Below, piece by piece: positions 8,738 through 16,500 of a DNA stretch of 20,476 nucleotides (position 1 is the stretch's first letter; every line of letters begins with the position of its first letter). This stretch comes from Myxococcales bacterium UBA1660 (GTDB lineage Bacteria; Myxococcota_A; Polyangia; Polyangiales; Houyiibacteriaceae). The notes beneath the pieces are model-generated. The model searched no databases, was not told the origin of the DNA, and was given only the letters and a program-made list of their open reading frames with translations. Location: positions 60,903 to 81,378 of the forward strand of contig DCLA01000033.1 in NCBI GenBank assembly GCA_002320815.1, written 5' to 3'. The translations under genes and the position numbers were made by a program.

Positions 8738-8761
8738 TCAGGTGGACGCTCAGGTGGACGT
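8738..8761. repeat. 12-base tandem duplication spanning the dehydrogenase stop
   Basis: TCAGGTGGACGC (8738-8749) is followed directly by TCAGGTGGACGT (8750-8761). On the minus strand each copy ends in TGA, so the dehydrogenase stop is followed in frame, four codons on, by a second TGA. This is a small local duplication of the last codons plus stop. Confidence 0.85.
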
Positions 8762-9517
8762 CCAGCCGCCGTCGACGACCAGCACCTGCCCGTTCATGTA
8801 GCTCGAGGCGTCGCTGGCCAGGAAGAGCGCCGTGCCCGCGATGTCCTCCGGCTCGCCCAGCCGCTTCACGGTGGTCCGGTCGAGGACCATCTGGCTGATC
8901 TCGGGGTTGCCCACCAGCGCCTGCGCGAACTTGGTCTTCACCAGCCCGGGCGCGATGGCGTTGGAGCGGATCCCGCGGGGCCCCAGCTCCGCGGCCAGGG
9001 TCTGGGTCATGGAGATCACCGCCGCCTTGGTCATCCCGTAGACGCCCTGGAGCGGCGCGGCCATCTGGCCGAGCACGCTGGTCACGTTGACGATGGCGCC
9101 CGGCGCCTTGCGATCCAACAGGTGCTTGGCGACGGTGCGCGCGCAGCGGAAGTAGCCCTCGACGTTGACCTCGAAGGTCTTCTGCCAGGCGCCCCACTCG
9201 ACGTTCATCATCGGCCCGAAGTAGGGGTTGGTGGCGGCGTTGTTCACCAACACGTCCACCTGCCCGAAGTGCTCCACCGCCTCGGCGACCATGGCCTGCA
9301 CCGCGTCGTCGGCGCCGGTGTGGCAGGCGATGGGGTGGATCTCGGCGCCGGGCACCGCGGCCTCGATCTCCGCCTTGGACTCCTCGAGCCCGGGCATCTT
9401 GCGCGAGGCGATCACCACCTTCGCGCCGCCCTGGGCCAGCGCGGTCGCGATGGCCTGTCCGATGCCTCGGCTGCCACCGGTCACGATGGCCACCTTCCCC
9501 TGCACGTCGATGCTCAT
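8750..9517 (-). CDS. Short-chain dehydrogenase/reductase (SDR), 255 aa
   Basis: A cytoplasmic NAD(P)-dependent oxidoreductase of the classical SDR family. Visible hallmarks are the dinucleotide-binding T-G-G-S-R-G-I-G (13-20), V-N-N-A-A (91-95), structural N118, catalytic S147 in N-V-T-S-V-L-G, and Y160-x-x-x-K164 in Y-G-M-T-K. I-A-P-G-L-V-K-T-K-F follows, as in carbonyl-reductase (DHRS4-like) members. Arg39 after the second strand (I-A-S-R-K) points to NADP(H). Length is normal for the family. The start is ATG 9517, right before the first beta strand; a GTG at 9547 is in frame but would add ten residues that do not look like part of the fold. The substrate is unknown. It lies 102 bases downstream of the hydrolase gene and 64 bases upstream of the 213-residue gene, all on the same strand. 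Confidence 0.93.
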   Translation of the reverse strand: MSIDVQGKVAIVTGGSRGIGQAIATALAQGGAKVVIASRKMPGLEESKAEIEAAVPGAEIHPIACHTGADDAVQAMVAEAVEHFGQVDVLVNNAATNPYFGPMMNVEWGAWQKTFEVNVEGYFRCARTVAKHLLDRKAPGAIVNVTSVLGQMAAPLQGVYGMTKAAVISMTQTLAAELGPRGIRSNAIAPGLVKTKFAQALVGNPEISQMVLDRTTVKRLGEPEDIAGTALFLASDASSYMNGQVLVVDGGWTST

Positions 9518-9619
9518 GTCCGAGGAGATACCACGGCCGCGCGACACCGGGGGCGGGATGGGGCGCAGGAGTGGGCCGGGGTCGGAACGGGACGGCGCGG
9601 GGCGAGGGGGCGCGCCGGG

Positions 9620-10657
9620 CTAGGGCGCTTCCCGTTCGCGCAGCCAGTCGGTCAGCGTGGGCCAGACCTCTCGGGCGGCGCGGTCGCCCACCAGCATGTC
9701 GAAGTGCCCGTAGTCCTCGGCCTGGCCGTGGACCTTGCCGAAGACCACGTGATCCGACCCGTGCCGCCGGGCCGCGGTGGGGCTGCACTGGAGATCCGCC
9801 GTGCCGGACATCGAGAGCACGGGCACCCCCGAGGGCAGCCGGCCCACGCAGGCGCTGCCATCGGGCAAGCGGAGCCCGCCGGTGCGGAAGCCGCCGGCGA
9901 GATCCCGGAGCACCCCGGCGGGGATGGGATGGAAGCCCACCCCGGTCAGCTTGCGGTAGAGCCCGCGGTCGATGTTGGCGGGGTTCACGTTGAAGCGGTC
10001 GATGGGGTTGTCGAAGGCCAGGGCGCCGGGTGCCAGCGCGGCAGACACCGGCCCGAGGGGCACCGGGTTCACCAGCGCCGTCAGGGGCAGCAGGCGGATC
10101 AGGTTCTCGAAGGCGGACCCGGTGTTGCTGTAGTCCACCGATGACCCGACCGTGACGCCGCTGGCGATGCGCTCCTCACCCAGGGCCAGCATCGCCAGCA
10201 GGAGGATCCCGCCCATCGAGTGCCCCACCCAGTGCACCTGCGAGCGCCCGGTGAGCCGCAGCACCTCGTCGATGGCCGCCGGCCCGTCCTGGGCCACGTA
10301 GTCGAAGAAGGACCAGCGCCAGCGCTTGCCCCCGAACCCCGGCTTCTCGCTGCGCCCGTTGCCGCGGAGCTCCAGCGCGAACACATCGAAGCCCTGCTCA
10401 CCCAGATGGCGCGCCAGCGAGCGCTCTGGGCTCAGGTCCCACCCGTGCCGATTGGCGGCCAGCCCGTGGCACAGGATCACCGCCGGACCGCGACCGGCCC
10501 CATAGCGAGAGAGCGCGATGGACCAGCCGTCGCCCGTCGTCGCGAAGTGCACCGAGCTCGCCGACTCCTGCACCCCCCAGCGACGCAGCTGCCGCTGGCG
10601 GCGCCGCGTCAGGAATCGATCCCCCGTGCTGCTCGTGTCCCCCATCACCGTCGTCAT
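9620..10657 (-). CDS. Alpha/beta hydrolase, 345 aa
   Basis: A serine hydrolase of the alpha/beta fold. The strand-loop C-H-G-L-A-A-N (63-69) matches the oxyanion region, the nucleophile elbow is G-H-S-M-G (Ser147), the acid is likely Asp288 in S-G-T-A-D-L, and the base is His318 in D-Y-G-H-F-D. The region between residues about 175 and 255 would be the cap domain. Esters or lipids are likely substrates; the exact one cannot be told. No signal peptide is visible. The start is ATG 10657, whose ATGA overlaps the stop of the upstream small gene. A GGAGG at 10663-10659 is too close for that ATG but lies 10 bases before a GTG at 10648 and 13 before an ATG at 10645, so the true start may be a few codons in. 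It probably belongs to a minus-strand unit with the genes on either side. Confidence 0.92.
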   Translation of the reverse strand: MTTVMGDTSSTGDRFLTRRRQRQLRRWGVQESASSVHFATTGDGWSIALSRYGAGRGPAVILCHGLAANRHGWDLSPERSLARHLGEQGFDVFALELRGNGRSEKPGFGGKRWRWSFFDYVAQDGPAAIDEVLRLTGRSQVHWVGHSMGGILLLAMLALGEERIASGVTVGSSVDYSNTGSAFENLIRLLPLTALVNPVPLGPVSAALAPGALAFDNPIDRFNVNPANIDRGLYRKLTGVGFHPIPAGVLRDLAGGFRTGGLRLPDGSACVGRLPSGVPVLSMSGTADLQCSPTAARRHGSDHVVFGKVHGQAEDYGHFDMLVGDRAAREVWPTLTDWLREREAP

Positions 10658-10917
10658 CCCTCCAGGTGCGCCCGCACCGCCTGCACCACGTGCGGCGGCA
10701 CCTCCACCGGTGGCCCGCCGGCCAAGAACTCCGCCACCGTCTGCGTGTGCTCGTTCGTCGCCCCACCCACGCCCTCGGCGATGTCGTGCGACCAGAAGAA
10801 CCACCGCAGCGAATCCGAGCGCAGTTCCACCGCGTGGTAGCCCTCGGCTTCCCCCCGATTCCACCGCCAGGTCTTCCCCGGGTCAGCCAGAAAAGCACGG
10901 AGACGATCACGGTCCAT
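10654..10917 (-). CDS. Small protein of unknown function, 87 aa
   Basis: Not recognised. The start is taken as ATG 10917 (M-D-R-D-R-L-R-A-F-L). The open frame reaches back to 11067, but the additional 50 residues are Arg/Trp-rich, look non-coding and would overlap the divergent protease gene's upstream region. The protein is small and soluble, with aromatic residues clustered in T-W-R-W-N and R-W-F-F-W-S-H, and ends in a probable helix (V-P-P-H-V-V-Q-A-V-R-A-H-L). There is no cysteine and no membrane segment. Its TGA overlaps the hydrolase ATG (ATGA at 10657-10654), so the two are translationally coupled and probably act together. It is the first gene of the minus-strand cluster. Confidence 0.7.
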   Translation of the reverse strand: MDRDRLRAFLADPGKTWRWNRGEAEGYHAVELRSDSLRWFFWSHDIAEGVGGATNEHTQTVAEFLAGGPPVEVPPHVVQAVRAHLEG

Positions 10918-10972
10918 GCGCGGGAGCCTAGCGCAGCCACCCCGAAGAGCACGGCGTCGACGAGACTTCCGT

Positions 10973-11032
10973 GTCCATGGACGATTCCGCCACCATTGGG
11001 GTTTTGTTTCGAGAACCGTCAAGATCGTCCAT
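10973..11032. promoter_or_regulatory. Palindrome and inverted repeat in divergent promoter region
   Basis: The 151-base gap between the divergent 87-residue gene and the protease gene holds a perfect 10-base palindrome GTCCATGGAC (10973-10982). Overlapping it, ATGGACGAT (10977-10985) is repeated in inverse as ATCGTCCAT (11024-11032), 38 bases away. A further GTCCAT sits at 10912-10917. This looks like an operator with several half-sites between two divergent transcripts. I could not pick convincing -35/-10 pairs. Confidence 0.35.
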
Positions 11033-11068
11033 ACCCGACCTGTTGGCGGGCGAGTACCACTCGCCACC

Positions 11069-12358
11069 GTGGGTCAAAGAAGTAGCGACCGGCTCCGACG
11101 ACGGCGGCGGGAACGCCCATTGCGGCCATCGGTTCCGGTGCTGCTGGTAGTGGTTCTTCTCTCCGGCTTGTCCAACCGGGCCTCGGCCTATCGCACGGCG
11201 TCCGATCTCCCGGAGTACGAGGGCGCTGAACCCGTACGCTGGCTGGACCCAAACATCTCATTCGAGCTCCAGGGAGAGGCTCCCCCAGGACTCAGTGCGT
11301 CGGCTACCCGTGACGCGATCGCCGATGCATTCCTGACTTGGTCGCGCGTTGGCTGCTCAGACGCGACTCCTTGGCTCAGGGGAGCAGGGGCGGAACCGGT
11401 CGCCTCGGGCGATGGGCGAAATGGCGTCATCTTCATCCGGGAGGGGTGGACCGCGATGGGGTTCTCGGCGAGCGCAGCGGCGACGTCCGAGGTGCTCTAC
11501 AACGTGAACGCGTCGACTGGTGAGGCGGTGATCTCCGAGGCCGACCTCTTCATCAACGCCGAAGTCTTCCGCTGGGGCAACGCGCCGACAGGAGAAGGAG
11601 TCCGAGATCTGGAGGCTGTCGTGGCCCATGAGACGGGACACCTGCTGGGCCTGCTCCATCCGTGTGAGTTCGACGATCCGCTGGCCCCGCGATGCGGGGA
11701 TTCGGACGCATCCTCCAGTCTCTACCCGGCGTATCTCGGACTCTCCCAGCGGGAACTGGGACCCGACGACATCGAAGGGGTCTGCTGGCTGTACCCCGCG
11801 ACACGGGCTTGCCCGTCAACCCCCTGCGGTGAGGGTTTCGTCTGCGTCGAAGGGCTCTGCATGGTCGCCTGCGCGGGTGACGACTGCGGTGGGTGCGGCC
11901 CGGCGGAATGTCCTTCAGTGGTTGGCGACCCGTGTTCCGACGACTCGTCGTGTGCCGAGGGCTTCTGCTCGGATGCCGGGTTGTGCTCGGCGAGCTGCGT
12001 CTTCGACTCCAACTGTCCCGGTGGCTACTCCTGCGAAGATGGGCTCTGCGGCGCAGGGCGGCTCTTCGACTACGGCGATGCCTGCGTAGCGGGCGACGAG
12101 TGCGCTTCTCAGTTGTGTTTGATCGAGCCCAGTGGTGCCGAGGGCACCATGGGCAGCCCGGGGACCTGTACGCGTCATTGCTCAGGGTCCGTGCCTTGCC
12201 CCGGCGTGGATCAATGCACGGTGGTGGACGGAATGCCGGTGTGCCGTGCACCGAACCAAGATGGGTGCTCGACCGCAGGCTCGGGAGGCACCCCGCTCGC
12301 CCTATGGATCATTGGCTGCGTATTTCTACTGCAGCGCCGGAGGAAGCATGTTCGATAG
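11069..12358 (+). CDS. Matrixin-type zinc metalloprotease with MYXO-CTERM anchor
   Basis: An exported zinc endopeptidase of the matrixin/metzincin type. The zinc site is H-E-T-G-H-L-L-G-L-L-H (His187, Glu188, His191, His197), followed by the usual L-G-P-D-D-I-E-G-V-C-W-L-Y-P (230-243). The Met-turn position reads S-S-L-Y-P with Leu218 in place of Met. A signal peptide with an Arg-rich start and hydrophobic core V-P-V-L-L-V-V-V-L-L ends near A-S-A (residue 40). Residues about 248-399 are cysteine-rich. The C-terminus has Cys400, a hydrophobic segment (410-421) and R-R-R-K, the MYXO-CTERM layout for surface anchoring in myxobacteria. The start is uncertain: GTG 11069 gives 429 residues, while TTG 11120 after GGGAA gives a shorter, more usual signal peptide; an in-frame ATG at 10916 is too far upstream. 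The 3' end overlaps the next gene by 11 bases. Confidence 0.88.
   Translation: MGQRSSDRLRRRRRERPLRPSVPVLLVVVLLSGLSNRASAYRTASDLPEYEGAEPVRWLDPNISFELQGEAPPGLSASATRDAIADAFLTWSRVGCSDATPWLRGAGAEPVASGDGRNGVIFIREGWTAMGFSASAAATSEVLYNVNASTGEAVISEADLFINAEVFRWGNAPTGEGVRDLEAVVAHETGHLLGLLHPCEFDDPLAPRCGDSDASSSLYPAYLGLSQRELGPDDIEGVCWLYPATRACPSTPCGEGFVCVEGLCMVACAGDDCGGCGPAECPSVVGDPCSDDSSCAEGFCSDAGLCSASCVFDSNCPGGYSCEDGLCGAGRLFDYGDACVAGDECASQLCLIEPSGAEGTMGSPGTCTRHCSGSVPCPGVDQCTVVDGMPVCRAPNQDGCSTAGSGGTPLALWIIGCVFLLQRRRKHVR
12339..12343 (+). promoter_or_regulatory. Ribosome binding site of the FGE-like lipoprotein gene
   Basis: GGAGG lies four bases before ATG 12348, inside the last codons of the protease gene. 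It decides the start: the open frame extends upstream to 12132, but only this ATG gives a lipoprotein signal and a ribosome binding site. Confidence 0.75.
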
Positions 12359-13589
12359 ATTATACGCGGCCCGACTCATCGGGTTGGTGTCCACCCTCGC
12401 TCTCTCGGCCGCTTGCGGTGGGGACGATGATGGGCCCGCGAGCGCCGACGACGCGGGCGTCGCTCCCGACCTCGCGACGGTTCTGGACGCGGGCGACGTC
12501 ACGGACGGGGGCATGCCCGACCTAGGACCGGAGCCGTGCTCGAGCGAGGGCGAGACACGCCTGAGTGACTGTGGCAGCTGCGGCATGCAACAGCAGACCT
12601 GCTCGGGTGGGACATGGGAACCCACCAGCGAATGCCTCGGGGAAGGGGAGTGTGCGCCTGGTGCCCTCGACCAGGAGAACACCGACATGTGTGGGGAGCG
12701 CCAACGACTCTGCTCCGCCACCTGCACCTGGAACGATTGGTCGCTCACGGAAGCGGAGGGCGAGTGCGTCGCCGGCACCAGCCGCGAAACGGACGAGGGC
12801 TGCGGCCCCGACCAGACCAAGCAGCAGTTCTGCACGGACGGCTGCGCTTGGGAAGACATGACGGCGTGCGAATCCTCGTGCGGCCCTCTCCGGACCGCTC
12901 CAATGGATTCCGAGGAGGTCTGCGTACCAGCCGGACCGTTCATTCGCGGCGACGACCGAGAGACGAACGCTCCGAGCGCGACGGTGATGATGTCGGCGTA
13001 TGTCATCGACCGATACCCGGTGACGTTCCGTCGGTACCGCGCTTGCCGAGCCGCCTCGGGGTGCAGAGGCGACCTGTACTCGCCCGAGGCCGAGGCCGAG
13101 GCCAACGACGACGCGTTCCTCGACTACCCCGTTCGGGACGTGAGCTACGCCCAAGCAATCGAGTTCTGTGCCTGGGATGGCGGACGACACCTGACCACGG
13201 AGGCCGAGTGGGAGAAGGCCGTGCGAGGCCCGGCCCCTCGCGACAACGGTTGGACCTATGGGGATACCTATGAGTGCTCCAGATGGCCCGACGGGAGCGA
13301 GTGCGGAGCGCGCAATCCACGGGCGCCGATCGGGTCCTATGCTGCGGTCAGTGGTTACTACATCGAAGACTCGATCATTCCGGAGTCGAATCAGTGGATG
13401 TCAGACTGGTACGCCTCCGCATACTTCAGTCACCCAAGCTCCTTGAGCGACCCGACGGGTGCTCCCGCCGGAACACAGCGAGTCTTTAAAGGATCAATGG
13501 GCGGCGAACGGTTGACGAGAATCTCACAACGAGCTCCCGCATACCCCGAATACCGTGGCGCATTTCGCTGTGCAAGGAGCGCTCTCTGA
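12348..13589 (+). CDS. Lipoprotein with cysteine-rich repeats and FGE-like (SUMF1) domain
   Basis: A 413-residue predicted lipoprotein. The signal ends in L-S-A-A-C with Cys23 as the lipidation site, followed by an Asp/Ala/Gly-rich tether (24-62). Residues about 63-178 contain roughly three cysteine-rich units (C-G-S-C-G, G-E-C-A-P-G, C-T-W/C-A-W), as in other myxobacterial surface proteins. Residues about 190-413 form a formylglycine-generating-enzyme/SUMF1-type domain: V-P-A-G-P-F-I-R-G, D-R-Y-P-V-T-F-R-R-Y, P-V-R-D-V-S-Y-A-Q-A-I-E-F-C-A-W, L-T-T-E-A-E-W-E-K-A-V-R-G and G-A-F-R-C-A-R-S. The two catalytic cysteines of true FGE are missing, and the usual G-N-V-W-E-W is S-N-Q-W-M-S-D-W, so sulfatase-activating function is unlikely. 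The domain has a C-type-lectin-like fold, so a binding role is inferred. It overlaps the protease gene by 11 bases and the next gene by one. Confidence 0.88.
   Translation: MFDRLYAARLIGLVSTLALSAACGGDDDGPASADDAGVAPDLATVLDAGDVTDGGMPDLGPEPCSSEGETRLSDCGSCGMQQQTCSGGTWEPTSECLGEGECAPGALDQENTDMCGERQRLCSATCTWNDWSLTEAEGECVAGTSRETDEGCGPDQTKQQFCTDGCAWEDMTACESSCGPLRTAPMDSEEVCVPAGPFIRGDDRETNAPSATVMMSAYVIDRYPVTFRRYRACRAASGCRGDLYSPEAEAEANDDAFLDYPVRDVSYAQAIEFCAWDGGRHLTTEAEWEKAVRGPAPRDNGWTYGDTYECSRWPDGSECGARNPRAPIGSYAAVSGYYIEDSIIPESNQWMSDWYASAYFSHPSSLSDPTGAPAGTQRVFKGSMGGERLTRISQRAPAYPEYRGAFRCARSAL
13574..13579 (+). promoter_or_regulatory. Ribosome binding site of the giant lipoprotein gene
   Basis: AAGGAG sits nine bases before ATG 13589, within the end of the preceding gene. 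The stop TGA (13587-13589) and ATG share one base (TGATG). This strongly supports ATG 13589 over the internal ATG at 13604. Confidence 0.8.
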
Positions 13590-16500
13590 TGACTGGCTAC
13601 AAAATGCATCTGATTTGGATCCTGCTTGTCGCGACAGGTGTAGCCGCCTTTGGCTGCTCCGATGCGGATCCGTCGCTTTCGGTCGGAGGTGACAACGGCG
13701 CGCCCGACTGGACTGAGCGTCGTCGCCGGATGAACATCACTGCCGGAGTCGATGGCGAGTCACGCGACATCACGGTAGACGAGCTCGTGCATGGCGAGTT
13801 CGACCCACAGGTCAATATGCCAGACGACAAGGGGATTCGTGCGGATTGTGAGCTATTGCTACTTGATCCGCCCGAGGACGGCGGCACGGCTCCCAGCAAC
13901 TGCACGTTCCCGACCGACGTCCTCTCGCCAGGCACGGTGAAGAGCTGCCGGCAGACCGCTTGCGAGCTGCAACTGAGGTTGTGTGTAGCCAACCGGCTCA
14001 TGGAGCTCGCTGACGTCCCCCAGTTTGATCGCGAAATCGGAAACTTCACCGTGGGACCCCAGGATCGCGCGGCCCAGGCGGGCCTGCACGAGGCCGCGAT
14101 GGATGTAGCCCGTGAGACGATGATTCTGGCGGCAGGGTCGCTCGAGACGGCGCTTCACGACCCTAGCGGAAAGCTCTGTGTTCCCGGCAACGGTGTCGAC
14201 GCACTCGAAGGTCTGTATCTCGGCGCCCCTGGTCCGACCAATGGCGAGGTCATCGGCCACGCGATGGCGGAAGCGTACTACCTCATGCGTGATGCGGCCG
14301 AGAAGGCCGTGAGCGACAATCTCGCCTTGGGCGACGAAGCGTTTGCGGTCGAATCTTCCCAGACGCGGGCCGCTCGCGTCGCCTACACGGCTCCTGTCCT
14401 CTCGCGGGGCCACGCGGCGCAGATCGCCATCGGAAACGACCCGACCCTAGATCTATCCACCGGACAGACTGCCCTTCCCTCGCTGGGAAACCAGCCCCTC
14501 TTTACGCGCGAGCGCTCGGAGAGCGCGAGCTTCCGAATGGCGCTATCGCTATTCCGCGATGCGGCCCCGTCGCCGCGTGAAATCCTCGCGACGGACTCTG
14601 TCTCGCTCGACGCTCTCATCACCGATGGCACTCCGGAGGGGACCCTCTCCAAGCGTCTCGCAGAGCGTTACGACACGGCGCTGCCTACGAACGCCGACGA
14701 TTTTATCGAGCACTTTGGGACATCCCGTGAGGATCTTCGCGAGGCCCGCGAAGTCCTCATCGAAGAGCTCATCGGGTTTGACCGCAACCTCGACCAGAAG
14801 CTCGTCGAGAACTTCGACTACGTCTCCGGACCACTGGCCAATGTCCGCTACGCCGCAACTGCGACGCCCCCTTCGACGCCCCCGGGCCGGTGGGCGGCCC
14901 TCGCTCTGCAGGGCCATCCGGACGAGGCGGTCACTAGTCGGGTCACCGAGACATCGTTCGCGGGCTCGCCCAAGCTCGACGGCGACTATGCCCGTCGAAG
15001 CATGGCGAACGCGGTCGACTACGCCCTGAGCGCAGCGAACGAGTTGATGGCGAACAACGTGAACGAGCTTTCGGACGCCACCATCGGTAGCTTCGCTTCG
15101 CTGCTCTCCGAGGCCGATGAGCGACCCGCGCGGCTGGAGTACATTCTCAAGCCAGACGGAAGCCTCGTGCTGCGAGTTCTGGGTGGCTCCTTGGCGAATG
15201 TGTTCTTTGTCAAGGGCACTTCGGGCCTGGAGTGCGCGCTGAAGGGAACCGTCGAGGGACAACCCTGTGACCTCGAGGAACATTCGGTCAAGAGGTCCGA
15301 AGGGAGCGACTTCGCGCTGGGTAGCGCTTCGCGGCTTGGCTTCGATGGCGGCGTCGAGTATTCCGCGACCGACTCTTCGCCCGCGGTGGGAGAGACCGCG
15401 ATCTTCCACGCGATTTTCGAGACCGACGTGGACCTCGGGAACCGCGACCTACTTGGCAGCGTCCCGGTTACCAATCCGAACGTTTGGCAGGTGCCCGAGC
15501 TGAGCGCGGCGATTCCAGCCAACCCTTGGGCGGCGGAGCTAGTCCGAGCTTCGCTCGCACCCGCCGACGACGATCCCACCGAGCCAATCATCAACTGTGC
15601 AGGGGTCGACACCACCCAGGCCATCCCGCTCGAGAACGAGCTCAGCGAGGATGGTTCGGGGGTGGAGAGTAGTTGGCGAACCTACCTGGCGCTCGCGAAG
15701 CAGGCTGCCGATGAGGCCGACCGAATCGGTCAAGACCTCATCGAGCAGGGCCTCCGGATGGACCTCCGCGCCGAAGGCGCGCTCGATGTCCTAGCCGAGA
15801 CCTGCGGCACCAACATCGACCTCGACTGGACGAGAGTGAATCTCGACTCCGACGGAGATGGCGCCGTGGACCTCGTCGATGGTCCCTGCTCCACCGGTTG
15901 CGCCGAAGGCCGCGTTTGCCATCAGGGCTACTGCGTCGCTGACCCCATCGAGGGCCTCCTCGCCTCCGCCGGGAGCGACGATGCGAACCTCAGCCGCCTG
16001 CGGGCATGCGTCGCAGACGCAGAAGTGATCCCGTTCGTGTCACTCGGCAGTGACGACCTTTGTGTATGGCGAAGCAGGAGTAACCCGAATGATATCTGTC
16101 AAGGCTCCCACCCGGGCTTCGAATGTCCTTTCAGGCTATCCAGGACTTTGGAGGCCTCGTCAACCCATGCATCCTGCGAAGAGATCCCCGAAGGCATGGT
16201 TCCGAACGATTCAGATATCGAGTTCGTGAGCGTGCATCCGTTGAACTTGTTCCAAAGCGATGGGCCGGGCACCAGCTCTGGCCCACAGCGCCGTGCACAA
16301 CTTTGTGATGCGCTTCGGACTATGCGAGAGCCTGGTGGAGGAGGGTGGAGTCAGGCCTTTAGGAAAAGTGCAGCATGGCTCCTGATCGACGAGGGGAATG
16401 AACTCTCTGCGTCCAACCTATACGCCAGCGGAGCTGCGCTGAACGTAACCTATCGTGCTGGCGGATTCTCGTCTTTGTCGATCGGGAAGAAGAACTGGTT

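Noticed and set aside
8684..10144. 486-codon plus-strand frame and 8700-9788 minus-strand frame
   Set aside because: Both are shadows of the dehydrogenase and hydrolase genes, whose catalytic residues are intact in the chosen frames.
11004..11032. TTGTTT as a -35 box for the surface operon
   Set aside because: No acceptable -10 hexamer lies 16-18 bases downstream, so a promoter call would be guesswork.
10916..11068. Extended N-terminus of the protease from ATG 10916
   Set aside because: It would add 51 Arg/His-rich residues before the signal peptide and start across the divergent gene's own start codon; an internal GTG or TTG start is more sensible.
12132..12347. Upstream extension of the FGE-like gene
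   Set aside because: It lies wholly inside the protease gene, and only ATG 12348 has a ribosome binding site and begins a lipoprotein signal.
12326..13190. Minus-strand frames opposite the FGE-like lipoprotein
   Set aside because: They show no domains or start signals; the plus-strand frame has a signal peptide, cysteine repeats and a known fold.
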